Assembly (NCBI GenBank): GCA_022495005.1
Contig: JAGYXB010000374.1
Location: forward strand, 186,001 to 250,000
From: Rhyacophila brunnea
Taxonomy: Eukaryota; Arthropoda; Insecta; Trichoptera; Rhyacophilidae
DNA length: 64,000 nt
Direction: 5' to 3'
Numbering within the stretch: position 1 is the stretch's first letter; each line of letters starts with the position of its first letter. The notes beneath the pieces are model-generated. The model worked only from the letters and a program-made list of their open reading frames with translations. It was not told the origin of the DNA and searched no databases. Below are positions 21,420 to 31,458 of this stretch, in pieces. The translations under genes were made by a program, and so were the position numbers.

Positions 21420-22540
21420 TACATTTTTATAAATATAAATAACACGAATATATTAAAATTGAAGGAATTTGTAATAACATAATATAACAGGATGGCGATA
21501 TATATATTAATTTATTTAGGAATACAAAACATTGTGGATATAACAAATCTAAATTTAAGACGTACACAACATGAGATTCACATTATAACAAATATTACCT
21601 TCACAAGAGAGAAGAAGATAATGTAGAAAATAATAATAATAATAATAACAGAAAGACATTAAATCAAAACATACGTAAGTACAATTTAATACAGAAAAAT
21701 AAAATTTTGAAAACAAAAAACATACTATTTTATACAGAAAAATAAAGTTTCAAAAACATAATGCTAAGTACACCATTGAAAAGGTCTATGTCTTTAGGGA
21801 GCGTATTTACTAATCTTGCACCACTCGCTAATGGTGCCTGATAGGCTTGACACGAGGAAACGGTCCGATCCAGAATAAATCAAGGCTGCGAACGCGTAGG
21901 TAATTGACAGGAGCAAGGTAGGTGCATATTATAGATAAATGGATAAGTGCACACTGTGCAGATATAAATCATTTTTTTAAAATCGAATTTGAAAGATTCG
22001 AATCGATTGAAACTCTAATGCGAAATGAAATGCTACTAAATAAAATAGTGCCGAGTCACTGGTTTTTTATTTAATATCCTAATTTACCCCCCCCCCCCCT
22101 TTCCCACCCATCTTAATACCTTTTCTTATTTTAATATTTCAACGGATACGATTTCGTAATAGCAATCACACCGATTATCGATAGACAAAAAATGGTGAAG
22201 ATTCATTTTCAAGACATTTTCTCATAATCTCATAGAGATTGAACTGACTAATCGCATTCCTCGCATTTCATGCCCAGTTTATTGTTTCCAAGTTAAAAAT
22301 GACAGCGACCCAACATTTTTTATTAACTTCACTCAAAACTATTGCGTGTAAGTAACATAATATTGATGAACACCATTTGGAATAGTACCTGAACGCCGCC
22401 CGGCGCGCTCTGTTACCACTATATTACTGGAAAAATAGACAGATTAAGTATTTGAATAACATGATATGATTTTAGTGCCCAACTTAGAATATTTTTATAA
22501 CACGAAGGTATTATACAGACGAGCGTTTGTGAATACTTAC
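21420..22540. other. AT-rich DNA with simple repeats
   Basis: An (AAT)n-type microsatellite lies near 21630-21650 and a 13-base C run at 22087-22099. No gene was recognised. Confidence 0.45.
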
Positions 22541-22689
22541 TATTTATATTTTAGTAAAAAAACCTGGAGATAAAATATGTGACTTATTTTTGTCATTATA
22601 TAATTTAATATTTATGTTTACTTCCATGGAAATACAGATTACATACGTAAATACTATTGCGTAGTGAGAAAAGAAAATACAGTGGAAAA

Positions 22690-23100
22690 AGTGTGTTTTT
22701 TCGTTTATTTGAGCGCTGTGCGCGGAGTTGTAGATAAGGGAGTTTTGTCGACGGCAGTTTGCAGTGATGGCACTTTGCCCCCGGCCACTCTGAGATAACG
22801 AAATAATATAGCGACAAATTGTAGAGCAAACGAGTATACCCGACAAATTGTTGGGCAAACGACTGCCGAGTGCGATAATTCCGGAGGCGAATTGCCTGGC
22901 ACAGATGTAGAGGGATCTACGATAATGTAGCACGCCAACAGTATATTTCATTGCTATTGGTTGGCGTAGAGATTCTTATCACTTTGGAATTTACTTTCTC
23001 GTGGAATTTACCCAGTTTTGAGTTGTGAACGTGGTGGCGCGGAATTATGTGGAGATACGCGGGATAGGAGCGCTTAACGCGAGGACTTTAGGGGTAGAAT
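22690..23100. other. GC-rich block with a 30-bp spaced duplicate motif
   Basis: The stretch is clearly less AT-rich than its flanks. It contains two near-identical segments, GCGACAAATTGTAGAGCAAACGA-like at about 22811 and GACAAATTGTTGGGCAAACGA at about 22843. Overlapping minus-strand frames up to 135 codons have no recognisable domain. It may be a promoter-like block or part of an unrecognised mobile element. Confidence 0.35.
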
Positions 23101-23947
23101 AAATGGATACCATGTTGACGATTTGCAGGGCAGCACTCATCTTAAAGATATTCTGAACAAACAATTTTGCAATACAACTAACTATATTTCACTACCATTA
23201 TCATTTCTTTTATACACTGAAATATGAATCGTATAGTTTACAAAGTTGTTAACTCCTCTTTAGCCATGAATTGAGTTAACAATTCAAGTCTCTGCAACTT
23301 TTAGCGCTCTGCAAGTAGACAAGAGCAATGTAAATTAAAAAAATCGAAAAAATGTGGAAATCGCAGTTTATAACATAACTCTACTCAAATCAATTATAAT
23401 GACAGATTTGTCACGTGACCTAAGTTTCTTCTGGTTTTGGTTTTCATATGGTTTTCCAATAATTTTGATGACATGTTTATGATATAACGTTTTCGTTTCA
23501 TTTCAAACATACCATTATTTGTTATGTTGGCTACATTTTAGCCACAGTGGTTTTCTCGATTTTTTTCAAAACTATAAATGTGTGTTGACATCTTTAGACT
23601 ACTCATATATCTCTTATCAAGTATATAATTGTTATGTATTTATGCTGCTCAAAGAAATTGTGGCTTATTATGTTACAAAACTGTTCATACCTATAATTAT
23701 TTTTTTCTCGTAGACATATCCATATGGATTATATTATAACATATAATGTTTGTAGTCTTTATAATGACACTGAAATAGTTAACTATCCTCTAAACTAAAC
23801 AGTCTAAACTATGATCAGTTGCAAAAATATAATTCTAAACTATAATTGTTTCACTTTAGTAAAATGAATTATTGTGGAACTCTATACTTACAATTATTTA
23901 TGGAATAAAACTGACATTTTTAAATCATTTTTTATCCGTATTACAAT
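23101..23947. other. AT-rich DNA, nothing recognised
   Basis: No supported feature was found. Confidence 0.45.
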
Positions 23948-24115
23948 TTTTGAGTTTTATTTACTTCATATCAAGTACAAGTTTGAGCATATTGAGCATA
24001 ATAATTCAACAGAAAAATTAAAAACGTTGTACTTATATAAAAAGTTCTTTTTATATACAACGTACTGTTCTATATAAAATTCTTCAATCTTAAAATAATA
24101 ATTCTTGTAATTATT
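23948..24115 (-). repeat. Family X repeat, one-end fragment, reversed
   Basis: On the minus strand this contains ATAATTACAAGAA, then a palindromic ACGTTGTA...TATATACAACG around AAAAAGTTCTTTTTA, then CTGTTGAATTATTA and CTTGTACTTGATATGAAG. These are the first 100 bases of family X in order. The remainder of the element is absent. Confidence 0.5.
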
Positions 24116-24729
24116 ATAATTATGTATACCTAATTATTAATTGATTGGGCGCTTCAGTCCAAGTCCACGCCTGGCGATATTAAAGAAGCTGGTAATGTTA
24201 CGAAGCAGTAGCATCCGGTGCGAAGGCTCATTCGGGTTATCTACTCCCTCTACTCTATCATCCGATCTGGATAGGATTACAGATCAAGGGCTAATGAGGG
24301 TACACTGCTTCAAGAATCATTCCGGAGAAAATTGTTTTTGATGGAGATATACAGATGAACAGCCCGCAGTGAGAGATTTTCCGAAACGAGTTTTGCGTGA
24401 AACGGAAAATGGTCGAGCAATGAATTTGAACTTAATATTATTAATTTGCAAAGTAAGCATATATACTTCGTTATAATTCTATCATCACGTGCTACTTTAA
24501 TTCTTAATTAAATTCAATATAATATAAATATTTTTAGAAAACCGTTTGCATTGCTTTTTTTTAAGTGTTTCTGTATTTATTTAATGGATATCTGTTATAT
24601 CTATTAGGTCGTGTCATTTAATGATACGGCTATATGGATTATTACCGGTGTGTATTATTTTTCATTTTTTCACACAGGAATCCCTTTTTTTTTTAATTAT
24701 TAATAACCATGTCCTTGCTTTTCCGTATA
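24116..24729. other. Unrecognised DNA with one modestly GC-rich stretch
   Basis: Bases 24141-24341 hold a 66-codon plus-strand frame with no recognisable domain. Around 24385 there is an unplaced purine-rich stretch. No element ends were found. Confidence 0.4.
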
Positions 24730-24885
24730 AGGTGGTTGTTAGTAATTTTGAACAATCACAAATACCCAGGCATTGAGAAAAACACATAAATGTTTTTGTC
24801 ATGACCGGGAATCGAACCCATAACTCTCGGGTGGAAGGCCAGCGACTTACCTACTGCACCACGAGAGCCGCCTAATCCCTATTAC
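24730..24885 (-). repeat. tRNA-derived SINE, family S
   Basis: On the minus strand the head has A box GTGGTGCAGTAGG and B box GGGTTCGATTCC, followed by a body with AACATTTATGTG and GCCTGGGTATTTGTGATTG. The same B-box-plus-body order recurs at 53050 (+) and 28040 (-), which supports a SINE family. It has no coding capacity and would be transcribed by RNA polymerase III and mobilised by a LINE. Confidence 0.75.
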
Positions 24886-25062
24886 TTATGTTGTAATAAG
24901 TTTATAATACTTCGTTAGTTATATTTGAAGCTATATGATCATTTTAGTCTAGGATGCAATTAAAGTGGCGTTGTATTTTTACAATATGCAGGTACTTTGA
25001 AAGCACATAGATCAAGATGGTCTAACACTCATATTATTGATTATTTTTTCACTATTAATACT

Positions 25063-25132
25063 ATCGACCGAGAGACTTGATGGAATTTGAATTTAAATTC
25101 TAATGCATTTAAGTTTTGTACTATTCCATTTG
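25063..25132 (+). repeat. T-segment repeat
   Basis: The segment starts ATCGACCGAGAG, continues with TTGATGGAATTTGAATTTAA and ends TTTTGTACTATTCC. It recurs, in either orientation, at about 10799-10930, 42269-42375, 54297-54361, 57268-57333 and 58003-58069, often as one arm of an inverted pair. Here only one arm is present. Confidence 0.7.
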
Positions 25133-26158
25133 CGTCGTTTTTTGCGACCCGGGTTTCGCCTTTTGGCATCTCCAGGCACTATGCGCACTCACTCAGAAAT
25201 GTTCATGGTTGACGTTGCATAGAAAAATGACACTTACGTCAAATTAGAAAATACTTCAGGGTTTTTCATAAGGTCCGCATAAAAGGTTCTACCTGAAACA
25301 AGAAGATTTTCTTTAAAATCTTTCGTCCATAAGACAATATGAATTTTTTTTAAAACATTATTGTGTTTTATATGCATTTTGATTAAATTGGCACATTGTA
25401 AAGTTCAAGATTATTTTCTGTATCTTTAAAACCTTAGGTATATTTACTATTTTACTAAATATATCTATACATATGTAACTGTGTGGTTTTTAATGGTAGG
25501 TATTACATAAATAAATAATAATATCGTGAACACAATTTTGTAATTTGTAATTGTACTATTCTCATCTTGTAATTATCAATTATTTGAATACTAAGATGTT
25601 TTGAAATAAATGTAGTAAATAGCTACCTACATAGCCGCCGCATTTTCAAATATTTCTGCATTCAATTATTACAAATGATTTATTGAGGCAATCTTTCACT
25701 TATCATTATGAATTGAATCAAAACAATGGCTCATAAAAATTCACAACTATTATTACTAACAATACAATATTGTATTGAGTTATCTTTCTCATTGTGTATG
25801 GTTATAACGGTAGCAAGATTTACATGCGATTTTTATTCGATTTACAAGAATCGTATACGATTTTATAATTTAACAAACGTTTTTAATTAAGTAAAACGTT
25901 CACTAATCATTCAATACAGACTCTTCCTGGTATATAGTCACGGATTTTTTCTGTATTTAATGTGTTAAAAAGACTATGTCGAAATATATTACTGGGTTTT
26001 CTCGTGAAATATGGAAAACAGTAATTTCATAGATTACACTAAAGAATATTATAAATCCTACATATTTTCTGCAATATCAAATTTTAGTGTTTAAGAAAGA
26101 ACAACTTAACTCATTAGTTTTTATTATTTTACCTTGATACTACAATAGTACATGAAGC
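25133..26158. other. AT-rich DNA, nothing recognised
   Basis: No gene or element end was recognised. Confidence 0.45.
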
Positions 26159-27164
26159 TTAACGGCCCACGTGCTCGTCGTAGGTCAAAATTGAGTTTTT
26201 ATTGTATTTTCAAACCATGATCCTGGACACTCCTTAAAGTTGTAGATAATCTATTTATATAATTTTGAAGCCTTATTATCCTTTATAGTTATTTTAAACA
26301 TTTGATGACTGCATAAAGTATTTTTGTTACATAAAATAGTATTCTTTTAAACCTCTCGCTCTAATGTTTTAGAATATAGTCATATTTCGGTACATAACTG
26401 TGCAGTGGTGTTAAGATTTTTTACATTTATTAATTTTTAAACGCATTTATAAAACCATTAGTATAATTTATTACGAGATAATTTTTGTAAAATATTCACG
26501 ATAAAAAATTATATTGATAATCTCTGTGATCCCAAATTTGACAAGAATTAGGCATTTTATTATTCAAAAAATCGGCAAGATTAACACATTTGAAGATGAT
26601 TCTAAAGATACTTATTATAAGCTATGTCTTTGACCATTCAAGTGTGATAAACATCTTATGAATAATGATTGCTTTATAATAATTATTGACCTAAGAATAA
26701 GGTAGTGTTTTTTTGAAATACGCCATTTCTTTTGTCATTCCCCAGTGGTTAAGCTACAACATACGGCCGTAGCATAAATTGACAAACTATAATTAAAGTA
26801 GGGAGTAAAATGATATTAGCGCGCGTGTTTGAACATGTACCGTTTAAAAAAAAAAAATCAGTTAGGTTAATGGTTTCAGAAATGTTTTAAAAAAATTAAT
26901 AAACGTAAAAATCTTAACACTACTGCACAGTTATGTACCGAAATATGACTATATTCTAAAACATTAGAGCGAGAGGTTTAAAGAATACTATTTTATGTAA
27001 TAAAAATACTTTATGCAGTCATCAAATGTTTAAAATAACTATAAAGGATAATAAGGCTTCAAAATTATATAAATAGATTATCTACAACGTTTAAGGAGTG
27101 TCCAGTATCATGGCTTGAAAATACAATAAAATCTCAATTTTGACCTTCGACGAGCATCCCTTAA
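26159..27164. mobile_element. piggyBac-like MITE, 1.0 kb, TTAA at both ends
   Basis: Inverted arms of roughly 265 bases (about 26176-26440 and 26890-27155) enclose a roughly 450-base AT-rich centre. The arms share TGCTCGTCG, TCTACAAC, ATAAAGTATTTTTGTTACAT-like and CTCTCGCTCTAATGTTTTAG segments. TTAA stands at 26159-26162 and again at 27161-27164, just outside the arms, matching the strict TTAA target of the piggyBac superfamily. The sequence between TTAA and TGCTCGTCG differs in length at the two ends (14 versus 4 bases). No transposase frame is present, so it is non-autonomous. Confidence 0.75.
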
Positions 27165-27239
27165 TAAGATTAGTGTAGTAGTAGTAACACAGTAGCACAT
27201 TGTAGTGGTAGTAGTGAGACAATAACATTGAAAATAATG

Positions 27240-28030
27240 GCCACAACAAACCATACTGGTATCACGGAGCACTACCTTGAATATTAAGCATCCGATTTTT
27301 TTATGACTGGGAATTTTCAGGAGCAGTTACCCAAAACTATGATCGCCACTCACTCAAATGTGCTTTAACTGAACTCACATGACTTTAAGTTAAGAGTACC
27401 CATGGAAAAGAGGACAACGTAGAGAAAAAAATTAAAAATTGTAGTAAATAACAAACGCAAATTCAAAACTGCTGAACAATCTAAGCACATAATATAATTA
27501 CAAGATAAAAATAGCTTTTTATATATTACGTTTTTAAATTTTCTGTTGAATCATATAACCTTGACAATTCTATGTATTAATAAAAACTTTTTATTGTACT
27601 TGATAGAAATACTGAATAAATATAGAATATTGAAATGTTATTTTGACGTTTCATATTGATTTACATAGTAACGCACGTATATATTAATAATTTAGTTGCT
27701 AGGACCCCTTTAGCAACCAATAATAATAACTTTCCATTCAAAACAGAATTAACTGAAAATGGATTCAATTCTGCTTAAAAATGGCTAAAAGTATTAAAAG
27801 AATGCATTGTCGTCGTCTAGCTAGTCGGGAAGCTAGTTAAAAATCTTGGACAAACAAGAAAAAAAATGTACTGGACAAACAAGAATACGAGCTAATAAAA
27901 ACGTGGTAAAATAGATCTTCACGTTGACAGTATGACGCAGCAAATTTACTAAATGCAACAAAATTGGCCTATGTGGCGACCAACTCGGATGGTCCGATGG
28001 GCCTATCGGTTGGTTTAGCCGAATTGAGTA
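27240..28030 (-). mobile_element. LINE family A 3' remnant, split by family X
   Basis: This is the third copy of the family seen at 1455-1915 and 29456-30025. On the minus strand, beyond the family X insert, it starts with the coding end (the complement of ATGTGGCGACCAACTCGGAT, i.e. the DLVAT region) and continues into the same 3' UTR, which passes GACATTTTCAGTCATAAAAA-like sequence near 27300. At about 27487 it is interrupted by a family X repeat. In the 1455 copy the two sides are contiguous (TCTAAGTAAAATGATC). It is truncated and dead. Confidence 0.65.
27488..27910 (+). repeat. Family X repeat nested in LINE remnant
   Basis: This copy runs from ATAATTACAAGATAAAAATA to TAATAAAAACGTGGTAAAA and shares CTGTTGAATCATATAACC, AGTAACGCACGTATATATTA and TTGCTAGGACCCC with the other copies. 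Comparison with the uninterrupted LINE copy at 1455-1915 places its boundaries within a few bases and shows that it inserted after the LINE. Confidence 0.75.
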
Positions 28031-28039
28031 GATGTTCTC

Positions 28040-28150
28040 TTAAGGCTTTGAAATAATCACATAAATGTATTGTTATCTTACCTGGATTCGATCCCTAAAA
28101 GATACCAGTGCCTTATGAAATGGACTATGAGGCCCACTATAATAGCTAAT
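28040..28150 (-). repeat. SINE family S fragment
   Basis: On the minus strand a B-box-like GGGATCGAATCCAGG is followed by AACAATACATTTATGTGAT and a TTTCAAAGCC-like end, the order seen in the copy at 24730. The head is diverged. Confidence 0.5.
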
Positions 28151-28675
28151 GCGTCTTTAATATCTCTATATATATAAAAATCTCGTGTCACGATGTTTGT
28201 GGTCGAACTCCTCCGAAATGGCTCGACCAATTTTTATGATTTTTTTTTATGTATATTTGTTAGGTATGAGAATAGGTCAACAAGTATATTTCATACCGCT
28301 AGGTGATTAGGATATCTCTATCCAGAAAAATATTCTTTATTTTTTTGACAATTTTTTTTTTGTATTTTTTTTTTATTATTTGGCATAAAAAAATACTTAT
28401 AACCTCAAATTTTCATTTTCCTACCCCCATCCTCCCATTTTTTAATCACGATTATATTATTTTTGTATGAACAAATTTAACCGTCGTTCGTATTTCAAAC
28501 AGAACGAAATTATTTATGTTGTTGAATGACAGATGACGCTACGTCCGAGAAGAATTCAAAAGAAGCATCGCGTCATTTTGACATTTCATTCGGCATATCA
28601 CAACGCAGTGCGTGCAAAAATTTGTACGATTTATTTTAATTTATCTATTTTTGTGTGCGTGTATTACAGTGCACA

Positions 28676-29455
28676 ATGCCAGCAAGACGCAAGGGGGGCT
28701 ATTTGGGCCATCTAACGAATAAAGCAACAAACATGCGAAATAGTAGAGTAGAAAGAACAGACGAACAAATCCAACAAGATAACAAAAACGTGCGTGTAAG
28801 CATGTCGCAATTGCGTGCATCTCATTCACAAGAGGCACGAGCTGAACGAAATCAACAACGACAATTGGAACGGAGCCAAGCGCGCCAGTTCGTAGTTAAC
28901 ACACGCAGAGCAAATGACCGACAACGCCAACAAGTACATCGAACATTTATATCCGCTTCGTTCCTTCGTCTCGCATTCGAGTACGAGCCAGATATTGAAT
29001 ATTCCACTCATCCGCAAGTGCTGATTGGTGCTATGGACAAAGAATGTCCCCATTGTCATGCGCTCAAATTCAAACATGAGTCAACCGGGATGTGTTGCGC
29101 ATCAGGAAAAGTGCAACTACCAGAAATTGAGATACCACCAGAACCATTGAACAGCTTGCTCATTGGCACGGTTCCAGATTCAAACCTGTTTCTGAAGTCC
29201 ATTCGCACATTCAATTCATGCTTCCAAATGACTTCGTCCGGAGCAACAGAAATAGTTCACAATACTGCGGCAAATGGTCAACAATTCCATTCTACGTTCA
29301 AAATCAAAGGTCAACTATACCACAAAGTAGGCTCATTTTTACAAATCTACTTCATGGGCGCGGCGGTGAGGACATCAATCATCTGGATGCACGTTGCGGC
29401 TACAATAGCCTCAATTCGCCTAATGCCAGGCGCATCGTCGGCGAACTGGACGCCC
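28676..29455 (+). pseudogene. Helitron replicase N-terminal fragment, first part
   Basis: From the ATG at 28676 the frame begins MPARRKGGYLGHL, runs through a basic, glutamine- and arginine-rich stretch and a small Cys/His cluster (CPHCHALKFKHESTGMCC, about residues 125-142), then reaches FNSCFQMTSSGATEIV, the start of the helitron_like_N domain. After YFMG (near 29358) a one-base shift moves the true reading to another frame that continues GGEDINHLDARCGYNSLNSP and ends RRIVGELDA where the LINE is inserted. A short segment before FLQIYFMG also appears deleted. In families I know, this protein goes on to Rep (HUH) and helicase domains, which are missing here. Confidence 0.85.
29447..29455 (+). 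repeat. Target-site duplication, left copy (TGGACGCCC)
   Basis: TGGACGCCC occurs here and at 30026-30034, exactly flanking the LINE fragment. Removing the insert and one copy restores the contiguous Helitron reading ELDALLNE. Confidence 0.9.
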
Positions 29456-30025
29456 CGCGACTGGTCATGGTGGTTTCGCTGGCAGGCTCTTTGAGCTTGG
29501 ACTTGTAAGCCATCCGACATGTCCATGCGGATGGGAGGTACAGGATGCCAATCACATCCTATGGGAGTGTCTGAGTATGTGCTCCGAACGGGAGGAAATG
29601 CTCAGGTCGGTCCAACCAGCTGTTGGACCCATCGGCCCGTCCGACCTGGTTGCTACTAAGGCCAACTATCTTGCATTCAAAAAATTTGCGGCGTCTTACT
29701 ACGGGCGTGAAGATCTCTTCACATAAATTTTGCTGCCTGTATGATTAGCTTCGTTCTTTGTTATATTAAAATAGTAGCTTCTTTTTCTTTAAAGTAAATT
29801 CCATGTGCTTTTTCTCTCCCTGGCACTTTGCATTAGAGTAAGCTCAGTAAACTCAGTCAGAGCTCACTTTGAGCGTAGCAACCTAAGTCTTGGGCATCTT
29901 CTCCCAGGACACTCCCAGGCCAATTTTTAGATGCTTCACATCACCAATTGATGGGTCCCGTGATACTCTCGATTAAGACCGAGGGTGGTACGGGGCGGGT
30001 TTTGGTGGAGGGAATTTAACTTCAA
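29456..30025 (+). mobile_element. LINE family A 3' fragment inserted in the Helitron
   Basis: A 570-bp 5'-truncated copy of a non-LTR retrotransposon lies between two copies of TGGACGCCC. It carries the last 90 codons of the polyprotein and about 300 bases of 3' UTR ending GGAATTTAACTTCAA. There is no poly-A tail. It is in the same orientation as the Helitron. The intact TSD suggests it is the youngest of the three family A copies. Confidence 0.9.
29457..29726 (+). pseudogene. LINE polyprotein C-terminus with zinc knuckle, family A
   Basis: The frame opens ATGHGGFAGRLFELGLVS, the end of an RNase H-like region (TGHG.F...L...GL). It then has the zinc knuckle CPCGWEVQDANHILWEC and ends with KFAASYYGREDLFT before the stop at 29724-29726. 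The frame is uninterrupted over these 90 codons, unlike the copy at 1455-1915. The knuckle pattern C-x-C-x8-H-x4-C is typical of I/R1/Jockey-group LINE proteins; the exact clade cannot be told from this fragment. It starts abruptly at the insertion point, as 5' truncation during target-primed reverse transcription would produce. Confidence 0.8.
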
Positions 30026-30034
30026 TGGACGCCC
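30026..30034 (+). repeat. Target-site duplication, right copy (TGGACGCCC)
   Basis: Identical to 29447-29455. It marks the 3' boundary of the LINE insert. Confidence 0.9.
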
Positions 30035-30414
30035 TGTTGAATGAGCACAATGAATTATTGAAATTCTTCAAAGCACACATGCACGAATTGCAAAGTGACA
30101 ATCACGCTATTGTCATCAATCCTGATAAAACACCAGCTGGAGAGCACGTGCGTCGATTCAATGCGCCTGTTGTTGACGACATTGCTGGAATCATGGTTGG
30201 CGACCGCACATCGACGCGAGAAATCGTGATTCGAAGAAGAAACAATAATCTGGAGTTCATCGCTGACACACACCGTTCATACGACGCTCTCCAATATCCG
30301 CTAATTTTCTGGAAGGGACAAGACGGATATTGCATAAACATTAAACAACGAGATCCTGTCACAGGTAATTCATTCATTATGAACATCATTACTCATTTTG
30401 AATTGAGAAAATGA
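30026..30414 (+). pseudogene. Helitron replicase N-terminal fragment, second part
   Basis: The reading resumes after the LINE as DALLNEHNELLKFFKAHMHE, then VRRFNAPVVDDIAGIMVGDR, and SYDALQYPLIFWKGQDGYC followed by INIKQRDPVTG, all characteristic of the Helitron N-terminal domain. It then departs from the usual protein (NSFIMNIITHFELRK) and stops about 175 bases before the element's 3' end. The frame has no stop over 129 codons. The missing HUH and helicase parts show that the element arose by internal deletion. Confidence 0.85.
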
Positions 30415-30561
30415 ATGGTTGATGTTTTTTTGTTTTTATCGGCGGTCATCGTCTACAGTGCTCTATTCCTCTTTCTGTCATAGATCCCATCCCCACACAC
30501 TTACGATACATTCGTTACTTTTTATTTAACAACCAAAATATTCACTAGAAATAATTTATAT

Positions 30562-30590
30562 GGCAGAACAACGTTTGCCTGGTCAGCTAG
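30562..30590 (+). terminator. Helitron 3' end: hairpin plus CTAG
   Basis: GGCAGA and TTTGCC can pair (one G-T) around a six-base loop at 30562-30579. Eleven bases later the element ends CTAG, followed by a T. This is the standard replication-termination structure of Helitrons. Confidence 0.8.
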
Positions 30591-30629
30591 TACTTATATA
30601 TAAATTTATGAGTCTCCACTTCCCTAAAT

Positions 30630-30905
30630 ATGCTGTTAGTTCCATCGACTGCTTTTGACTCGGGGATGCCGTGTCTCTTGATACACAGTCCACCAGAGTC
30701 TATTTTTTCTCAACCACCTCTTACAATGCCTGTCTTTACATTCGATGGTCGCCGGTTCAGACAACATTCATCATCCATCCTTCCAGCGGGTTTTAGGACA
30801 TCTCTGTGGACGTTTGGTTACCCTCGGGTGCCACTTTATAATGGCATTTATCCAAAGGTTATCGATTTGTGACATGTCCCCACTGCCATGTCTTTTTTCT
30901 TTCTT
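30630..30905 (-). pseudogene. LINE (RTE-like) C-terminal remnant, family D
   Basis: On the minus strand one frame reads DNLWINAIIKWHPRVTKRPQ followed by RCPKTRWKDG, then stops. This matches the W....L.W.PR...R..GRP..RW.D pattern near the C-terminus of RTE-type LINE proteins and resembles NNRWTNAVKQWFPKGTKRLQ in the fragment at 62340. Stops and a frame break make it dead. Confidence 0.65.
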
Positions 30906-31059
30906 TTGACCATGTCCAATCCTAATAGGATCATGGGCCTCCACAGAATAGAGGTTTATATTAACAGATTTTTGTTTTTGACGAAAAATGGATGTTATCC
31001 ACTAGCTCAACCTATTAGGCCCATACTCTGACTCCAAGCAGAAATTTAAAATTAATATA

Positions 31060-31100
31060 TGTATTTTCCAGGCCTAGGATTCGAACACTGTCACCATTTT
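31060..31100 (-). repeat. Possible tRNA-derived SINE fragment
   Basis: On the minus strand GTGTTCGAATCCTAGG gives a B-box-like sequence. No clear A box lies within normal distance, so the assignment is weak. Confidence 0.3.
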
Positions 31101-31154
31101 TATATTTAATGATAATTGTGTTCAGTTACAATGGGTGAAGGAAAGAGGTAAGTA

Positions 31155-31450
31155 CAGGGGCGGATCTAACTTAAGGGTTCGTAGGGACTATCCCCATATC
31201 GGTATCATGTCAAAAATACACGTCCGATATTTTTATCATTGTCATAATATACCTACCTACATAATTACGTGACGACGCTTTTGGGTATGATTAAGTAACG
31301 ACTCAGATAATCATAATATTTATTCTGAAAAATTACTAATTTACTCATTAATAAAATCATATTTTTCTAAGTAGCTTTGTACATAATGTATAATACGAGA
31401 AAGTAGGTAGGCTAAACCCCACCACCTAGAAAGTCGTTGAGCCGCCACTG
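31155..31450. mobile_element. hAT-type MITE, 296 bp, perfect 8-bp TSD
   Basis: The ends are CAGGGGCGGATC at the left and GAGCCGCCACTG at the right, the C-A-G...C-T-G type of hAT TIR. GGTAAGTA stands at both 31147-31154 and 31451-31458, an exact 8-bp duplication. The interior is AT-rich with no coding frame. The perfect TSD implies a fairly recent insertion. Confidence 0.9.
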
Positions 31451-31458
31451 GGTAAGTA

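Larger units (their letters stand above)
28163..30590 (+). mobile_element. Helitron, non-autonomous, with nested LINE insert
   Basis: The 5' end starts TCTCTATATATATAAAAAT and the 3' end is CTAG, with a short hairpin 11 bases before it. The flanking bases are A (28162) and T (30591), the A/T target of Helitrons, and no TSD is present, as expected. Inside is a fragment of the Helitron replicase N-terminal region (28676-29455 and 30026-30414). The HUH catalytic site and helicase are absent, so it could only move with help. Without the 570-bp LINE insert and its 9-bp duplication it would be about 1.85 kb. Confidence 0.9.

Noticed and set aside
22544..22951. 135-codon minus-strand frame as a gene
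   Set aside because: It overlaps two other frames in the same GC-rich block, has no domain and ends in AT-rich low-complexity sequence.
28655..29494. 279-codon frame as an intact gene
   Set aside because: The first part is a Helitron replicase fragment. The true reading shifts frame near 29358, and the last 12 codons read into the LINE in the wrong frame.
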